DNA of 64,000 nucleotides, taken from positions 55,920,063 to 55,984,062 of the forward strand of contig OY776120.1 of NCBI GenBank assembly GCA_963675135.1. The letters run 5' to 3'. Each line of letters starts with the position of its first letter. Position 1 is the first letter of the stretch. The stretch comes from Galeopsis tetrahit (Eukaryota; Streptophyta; Magnoliopsida; Lamiales; Lamiaceae). Position numbers and translations under genes: made by a program. A model generated the notes under the pieces. That model searched no databases, was not told the origin of the DNA, and saw only the letters and a program-made list of their open reading frames with translations. This document shows positions 58,232 through 64,000 of the stretch, piece after piece.

Positions 58232-59256
58232 TGCTGGAACACGCCGGCGAAGGCGGTCCATCACCGGGATCGTTGTCGGATGCCAAGCGTATAAATAACG
58301 AATTAAAACCTAAACATGCATCTAAAGCAGAATTTAGATTCGTTGCCCTTGAAGATCGAGACGTTGATTCCAATCTACGGATCTTCTAGCCTGTCTCCCA
58401 ACCTCGCTCGAACACCGGGTGGACGGCGCGCTATCAAACGTGGAGAAGGTGCCTCAGTTTCGTCTCCTTGAAACCCTAGCCGTTTTTCTCAATTTCGTGT
58501 GTGCTAGGGTTTCAAAACTATTTTGAGGCTCCTATTTATAATCTCCATAAGTTCATGGGCCAGACTAGGGATCCATTAGAAGGTATAGGGTTTGGGATTC
58601 TTACAGACCCAAATACTCTTATGTTCAGCCCAGAACATATAATTTGGCCCGAGAACATTAATTCATTCCACTAGAGAATTAATGTTGCACTCCCGTCCTA
58701 TCCCGAACTGAATCAGGGCTTCTATTAGACTTTATAATTCCCTGTGTTTAAGATATCGCACGTCCATTAATTATTAAAGCTTCTAACTTATTTAAATAAT
58801 TAATTTCTATAATTCCTTGAGTAGTACCACTCAACCTTGTTATCGTACGGATTAAATCCACCTGCAGGGTTTAATACGATAATCTTTTATGAGTTTCCTC
58901 AAGGGGACATCATCAGCCTGGAAGTACAGGACACGTTGCCCTAATGCCAATAAGTAGACATCATGCGAGCGATGCCACTACCCAAAATACGGAGCGTGAA
59001 GAATCTACCAAGATTCTCACCTATGGTACATCAAAGTAGTGAACAAGCACCCCACACATCAAAACATCACACTTAGGGTTAAGAATCATAAAAGTCACCA
59101 AGACCTCCAGTTCTTCATAACAGTCAGAACAGAAGAACATGTCTTATCTGTGATCCATTCAATACGCCACAGCGCACTAGTATAAACTAATGGCCAAGAT
59201 AAACCACTAACAAGTTTATACTACAACTTAAACCAATAGTTTTGTCTATAACTATC
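58232..59256 (-). repeat. 5' LTR of D (right), first part
   Basis: It starts TGCTGGAACACG on the plus strand and matches the left LTR nearly base for base. Solo LTR E2 interrupts it after CTATC; a 31-bp continuation follows at 61062-61092, and then element C. The remaining part (about 180 bp by comparison) is not in the window. TTATAAATA on the minus strand is at 58533-58541. Confidence 0.85.
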
Positions 59257-60144
59257 TGTTGGTCCTGAAAGGAGTATATAACAAGTGTATGGGGGGGGGG
59301 GAATACACTTGTATGAAATTCTTTTCAACTTTTGATCAAACCAGAGCTCAGCAAGGTTGTCTTGGACAACTCTGCTGAAGATGATTAACTCTTCTAAGAT
59401 AATCAAACTATTAAGTACTATTGAGTACTTAGTTGAATAACTATCTAGGGGAGTTATATGTGCGGAATAGTTGTTGGCCCTTTAAGTTTAGACTCCTTTA
59501 GTTTCTGAAATCACTTACTCACTAGAATGCAATCCAGTTTAGTTTCAGGGAACTTGTCCAATACAGTTCTTGCACAGTCTTTGAATATGTATCTTTTGAA
59601 AGATCAGTTTTGTGTGCAGTGTTGAATGAATGTAAGTACTTGTAAAGCAAATCAACATAGGAGTTTATAGTGGTTCAAAGACTCAAGCTCCTATATCCAC
59701 TTTCCCTGATTTAACAGGATAATTCCTTCACTCTTGGAATTAACTTGTTTTATAGTGCCAAGGTGCACTTGATCAATAACACCTCTCCTTGGTGAATTGA
59801 TCCCTAGGATGTCTAGAGTCTTAGTACCCTCTTCTCAACTCAGAACTGAACTGTTCTTCTCTCAACAGTCAGCTCCTACCACTTCTACTACTACAACCTT
59901 CTCACTTTCTCACTTGAAAGGGTAAGGGTTGAAGTAAGGTTCCAACTAATGAGATATCCTTTACAATGAAGTTCAGTGTATAAGGATTAGGATATCTCTC
60001 TAAGCTTTGTATGGATATACAGTAAGTTCAGCTTAGAAGAAGTGTTTGAAGAGTAAGATAGTCTCTTTGAAAGCTTTGAAAGCACTCTGACTTGTAGGAT
60101 AGTTGGCTTGGTAGTTGGTGCTTCAAATGGTCTTCACACTTCTG

Positions 60145-60179
60145 TATTTATAGACAAATTTGAGGATTTGCCCGTTGGA
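60145..60179 (-). promoter_or_regulatory. E2 LTR core promoter: MSA-like motif and TATA box
   Basis: On the minus strand TCCAACGGGCA (60169-60179) lies upstream of CTATAAATA (60145-60153), as in E1. Confidence 0.5.
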
Positions 60180-60611
60180 GAGGCAGCCCCAAATTGCAAT
60201 AAATGTCTTCCTTGAGTTCTTCAAACTGGAAGACAGATTTTTTATAGTGACATGTCCTTATTTGGGTAATAAACGGCTGTTAAGACTTTGTCTTCATTCT
60301 GCAGTACTTTTCCCAATGTTTGACTTCTTGTTAAGACTTGGACATGGCTTCTGAAGGTTGATCCAATGATAGGACAACATTCCTTATCAAATGGACAACT
60401 CTGCTTATCACTATCAGCAGACTTTGCTTATCAGCATGGTTGGCTTGCTCTTCTTCAGATGACTTGGCTCTTTCCCTTTGCTTCACTTGGAAATGATATT
60501 AACATGATACAATGAAGTTTTTTATGGTGTAGTTGTCTTCTTCTCTTCAGCATAGTTGACCTTAAAGTATTAGAGCATTTGTTCTGGTTCAATTTTGCTG
60601 AGACAACTCTT

Positions 60612-60790
60612 CTGGACAACTCTCCTGATCAGTATACTTGGCCTTTGAGCTTCAGAGCTTTTGTTTTTGCACAGAGTTAACCTCGCTGGACAACGCTCCT
60701 GGTCAGTACATTTGAGTAAACTTGTCCTTTTGAGCTTTACAACCTTGTTCTTGCATAGATACAACCTCTCTGGACAACTCTCCTGATCAA
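60612..60790. repeat. Three-unit imperfect tandem repeat inside E2
   Basis: The word CTGGACAACTCTCCTGATC or close variants starts at 60612, 60686 and 60770, so the units are 74-84 bp. Confidence 0.6.
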
Positions 60791-61092
60791 GGCATTTGGT
60801 TTTCAATAGAGTATGCTTGGCCTTAGTGATTGTTCCAGAATTTGAGCCTTGAGGGGACTTGATCTTGATCATCTTCAAAGCATAGGTTCCCCCTCACAAT
60901 GTACATCTAATCATCTAAGAGCTGCCTAACATATCAGCTTCTCATCTAGCCTTATGCTATGTGTTCTAACATACTTAGAACACAATCATCTTGACTTAGG
61001 CATGTCTCAGGGGGTTTTGGTATTTAATCAAAACATATGTCATTTTATTCCCAACACTATCTCAGTTGTGAATACTGTTTATAGCTTACAAG

Positions 61093-62443
61093 TGTTGGGA
61101 TATGAATCCTTGAAACAATGTTCTAATTGATGATTGTATGTTTTGATGGCCAAAAGCAACTTAAAGTTAGTAATATATGTGGTTCTAAGTCATCTTAACT
61201 GAGTCATATGAAATTAGTTTACTGATCTTATTGAGATATTGAAAACTAAGTTACTGATCTTATTGTGTTTACTGATCTGATATAAGAACTGTTAGGAACT
61301 AAGCTGATGTTTTGTATTGTATAGACAACTTATAGTATAGTACTTAATTATACTCATCTATATATAGTTCAGTTGATGTATAGATAGGTTTTATATATGT
61401 AAAGTTGTATTTTATTGTATTCAGCATTGTAAAGTTCAGAACAGTAAGTTTAGAACACTAGATTAGAAGAAGATCAGAAGACTATGAAGACTCAGAAAAC
61501 TACTTCAGAATAATAAGACTTCAAAGAAGAGTTGAAGAGAAGCTTAGAAGAATTCTGGAGAAGTACCGAACAGTTTTAAGTTACTGAGCTGACTGGCTCA
61601 GAACAGTAAAAATCAGAACAGTGAGTTACTGTGCTGATTTGGTGAAATTGAAGAATAAGTTTGGAAAGCTTATTTAAAGAGTAACTGAAGATATATTTGA
61701 AGATATGCTGACTTGGAATAAGAAGGAAGTTACAAAGTCGGTTACAAGAAGAAGTTACAAAAACAGTTTTAGAGTTAGTTGAGAGTTAGTTCACAAACTG
61801 CTAACTGTCATACTAAGTTCTATAAATACTGTATGATCTCCTACTTGAAGAGACTACTGCTACTACTGAACAATTACTGATCTTAAAGAATTCAAGAGCA
61901 AGTCTACAAGCAAGAACTCACAGAGTTAAGGAAATCAAAGCAAGGAGAAGCCACTGAATTGAAGAGAAGAATCAAAGGCTACTCAAAGAGAAGTTTTACT
62001 TTTCAGTTTTAAGTAGTTACTTGTGAAATTACTAGTAGATCGAAGATACACTTGGAAGTGTAATCGATAAGATCACAGTCTTAATCTTGGGACTTTAAGC
62101 CACAAGAAACTCAAGAAGGAAGAGTTAATAAAACATCACAACTGGGATTGTGAGAGTGGATGTAGACTTATTGGTCGAACCACTATAAAATTCTGTGTTC
62201 TTTATTTTTTGTTTGATATTTGTTTAACCAAGAACAGTAGAATTGTCTAAGTAAAGATCTGATTAAAAGTTGAGTATAAATCTAAAACTGGAAGTACTGA
62301 TCTAACTCAGTAAGAACAGTACTATTCAGAACACTATTCCGCATTATAAACTCTGATATTTTGAAAGATTTTTGAAAGTCTATTCACCCCTCCCCTCTAC
62401 ACTTTCTTAGCTTACTCAATCTTAACTCAACTTGGGACCAACA
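61093..62443 (+). repeat. 5' LTR of C
   Basis: The 1,351-bp LTR starts TGTTGGGATATG and ends GGGACCAACA. A TATA box, TATAAATAC, is at 61821-61829. No AACGG motif precedes the box, unlike A and E; instead CTAACTGTC and GTTACAA words are present. Confidence 0.9.
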
Positions 62444-62445
62444 AG

Positions 62446-62457
62446 TGGTATCAGAGC
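62446..62457 (+). other. Primer-binding site of C
   Basis: TGGTATCAGAGC lies two bases after the LTR end and is complementary to the 3' end of plant initiator tRNA-Met. Reverse transcription of the element would start here. Confidence 0.95.
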
Positions 62458-62604
62458 AGTAGTTCTTTGGACTGCTGGTTCTTGATAACCTTGTAGATCT
62501 TGAGGGAAATCTCACTGATCTTGCTACTATTTCTTGATATCTGTCACTATCTGAATACTTGAAAACTATCTGCTATACTACTGATCATATTTGTCTAATC
62601 AAAC

Positions 62605-64000
62605 ATGGATGACACTAATGTGAACAAACTTCCTAAGTTCAAGATTGCAGATTATGACTACTGGAAGCTTAGGATGGATGCCATCTTTAGCTCAACACAT
62701 GATCTGATGGTGTCTGTGGTGACTGAAGGACCAATTGTCACCATGATGGAAAACACTGCAGTTCTGGATCCTTCTAAACCAGTTGGAGCACTGGTCCCTA
62801 AACCAAGGTCAGAACTGACTTCTGAAGAAATGCGACAAAACAATTTGGATAGTCTTGCTAAGAATTATATTTTACACACCTTGCCAAATGAGTATCTTGG
62901 TAAAGTGTTAAAATGTAAGACTACAAAGCAAATGTGGGACAAATTGGCTATTCTTTGTGAAGGTACTACACTGATCAAAGAAAGCAAATTATCCACAGTT
63001 GTCCAAAGGTTTGAAACATTTAAGATGAAGCCAGGAGAAACAATTGATGAATTGGATACTCGATTTACAAAAATTATGAATGATCTTGATGTGTTAGGAA
63101 TCTAAGTTAACTTGAGAATCTTGAAAGCTTTGGATGAAAGGTGGAAAATGGTCAAGATGATCATTAAAACCACACAAGACATTGATTCTTGGCCAGCAGA
63201 AACTATGTTCCAAACCCTTAAGGCACATGAGTTTGAGTTAGATGAAGAAGATCCTATTACTGTGATTCATAAGGATAAGGATGCCTCTAAGGACATAGCT
63301 TTTAAAGCCTCTACCTCTAAGGGGTCTAGATCATCTAAGTCTAAGGCCTCAAGCATAAAAGATGAACTAGATAGTTCTGATCTTAGTCTGAAAGATCAGA
63401 TGAGTCTTATGATCACAAGATTTGATAAACTGAATAAGAGGTATGGTAGATACAAGAGATTCTATAAAGAATCCAAGGGTTCTAGTAACAGGGACTCTTC
63501 TGTGAACAGAAGGGATCAAAACTCTTCTGAAAGAAGGGATGAGATCTCTAATGAGAACAGGAGAGATAGGAACTCATCTGATAAGAGGGATAGAAAGTAT
63601 TCTGATAAGAAAGACAGGAACTCAATTGACAAGCATGACAGGAACCGAAATCATTCACCTCCTAAGAGAACTGCTAACAATCTTGTTTGCTATAATTGTG
63701 ATAAGCCAGGTCATTATGCTTATGAATGTCCTGATCTGAGTTCTGAAGATCGAGAAGAAAGGAAAGCCAGAAGAGATCGAAAATATGCCAAGGGTAAGAA
63801 GGCAATGATGGCATACAATGATTCTGATTCGAAATCAGAAGAGTTGCCATCGTCTTCATCTGAATACCCCTCCAGCAATGAAAATGAAGCCTTCATAGCA
63901 GATGATGGACTGGTAATGATGGCCAAAATAAATGATGAGGTATCATCTGCTAACTCTTTTCAATCTTGCAAAAATTCTGACACTGATGAAAGTGATGCTG
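62605..64000 (+). pseudogene. gag: C gag, one internal stop, incomplete at window edge
   Basis: The ATG at 62605 follows a 147-bp leader. The N-terminus has K-L-P-K-F and Y-D-Y-W-K-L-R-M, then the UBN2 capsid region. One TAA at 63103-63105 breaks an otherwise single frame that continues to the window edge. An Arg/Asp/Ser-rich basic stretch (63470-63660) precedes the zinc knuckle C-Y-N-C-D-K-P-G-H-x4-C at 63688-63729, and an acidic Ser-rich tail follows. It is related to A gag. It would bind genomic RNA and form particles. Confidence 0.85.

Larger units (their letters stand above)
59257..61056 (-). mobile_element. Solo LTR of family E (E2)
   Basis: The 1,800-bp element runs TGTTGGTCC...TTCCCAACA on the plus strand, with the target duplication CTATC at 59252-59256 and 61057-61061. 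The left D LTR shows the empty site (TAACTATCTCAG at about 51015). Minus-oriented TATA and MSA-like motifs are at 60145-60179. It holds a three-unit internal repeat at 60612-60790. Confidence 0.95.
50015..61092 (-). mobile_element. Element D: Ty1/copia retrotransposon without third ORF
   Basis: The minus-strand order is LTR, PBS, leader, gag, protease, integrase, RT, RNase H, polypurine tract, LTR. The two LTRs are nearly identical by eye, so it is the youngest full structure here. It is disabled by a mitochondrial-like insert, frameshifts, and insertions E2 and C in its right LTR. Its outer left end lacks about 17 bp. Confidence 0.85.
61093..64000 (+). mobile_element. Element C: family A-related copia retrotransposon, 5' part
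   Basis: It has a 5' LTR, an intact PBS and a gag with one stop, and runs off the right edge. It inserted in the right LTR of D after ACAAG (61088-61092), which should be one half of the target duplication. Confidence 0.85.

Noticed and set aside
60570..60878. Minus-strand ORF inside solo LTR E2 with Cys-rich repeats
   Set aside because: It comes from the three-unit DNA repeat, is absent in E1, and has no start or family support.
62446..62470. tRNA-like sequence
   Set aside because: It is the primer-binding site complementary to initiator tRNA-Met, not a tRNA gene; no cloverleaf is present.

Overview
The window is plant nuclear DNA made almost entirely of nested LTR retrotransposons, and I found no host protein gene. 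The evidence is plant Ty1/copia polyproteins on both strands, a primer-binding site matching plant initiator tRNA-Met (TGGTATCAGAGC), several LTR families with TG...CA ends and 5-bp target duplications, and a block that looks like transferred mitochondrial DNA. An angiosperm, probably a eudicot, fits; nothing narrows it further. Almost every coding region is broken by stops or frameshifts, so this is mostly old heterochromatin-type sequence with a few younger insertions.

I name the families locally. A and B are Sirevirus-like copia elements with gag, pol and a very long third ORF (about 1,240 codons) between RNase H and the 3' end. C is a relative of A that runs off the right edge. D is an ordinary Ty1/copia element without a third ORF. 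E is an LTR family seen only as solo LTRs and fragments. X is an LTR-like repeat of unknown family.

Layout. 1-12849 (+): element A1, whose 5' part lies outside the window. It has pol, a 2,182-bp tandem duplication (2359-6722), the third ORF and the 3' LTR. 12850-13586: a truncated X. 13587 to about 26165 (+): B1 with gag, pol and third ORF, the last interrupted by solo LTR E1 (23474-25197). About 26166-31164 (-): the 3' half of a second B copy (B2), tail-to-tail with B1. 31165-31371: E fragment. 31372-44470 (+): A2, arranged gag-pol-third ORF-LTR-PBS-gag, a circularly permuted order. 44471-45987: X. 45988-49630 (-): the 5' half of a B copy (B3), possibly the other part of B2. 49631-50014: E fragment. 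50015-61092 (-): D with two LTRs and a mitochondrial-like insert at 51893-53645; its right LTR was hit by solo LTR E2 (59257-61056) and then by C. 61093-64000 (+): C with 5' LTR, intact PBS and gag.

How the parts work. In A and B, gag would form the particle, pol supplies protease, integrase, reverse transcriptase and RNase H, and the third ORF has no known role. It lacks an evident signal peptide or membrane segment but has basic and coiled-coil stretches. The most interesting signals are regulatory and organisational. Perfect or near-perfect M-phase activator (MSA, core AACGG) motifs lie just upstream of TATA boxes in the A and E LTRs and upstream of the third ORF in A and B. Family A has separate TATA boxes for a small accessory ORF and for the third ORF. 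An in-frame stop sits in a conserved 24/27-nt cassette at the gag-pol boundary of four copies. The same purine 9-mer occurs after RNase H and before the LTR.
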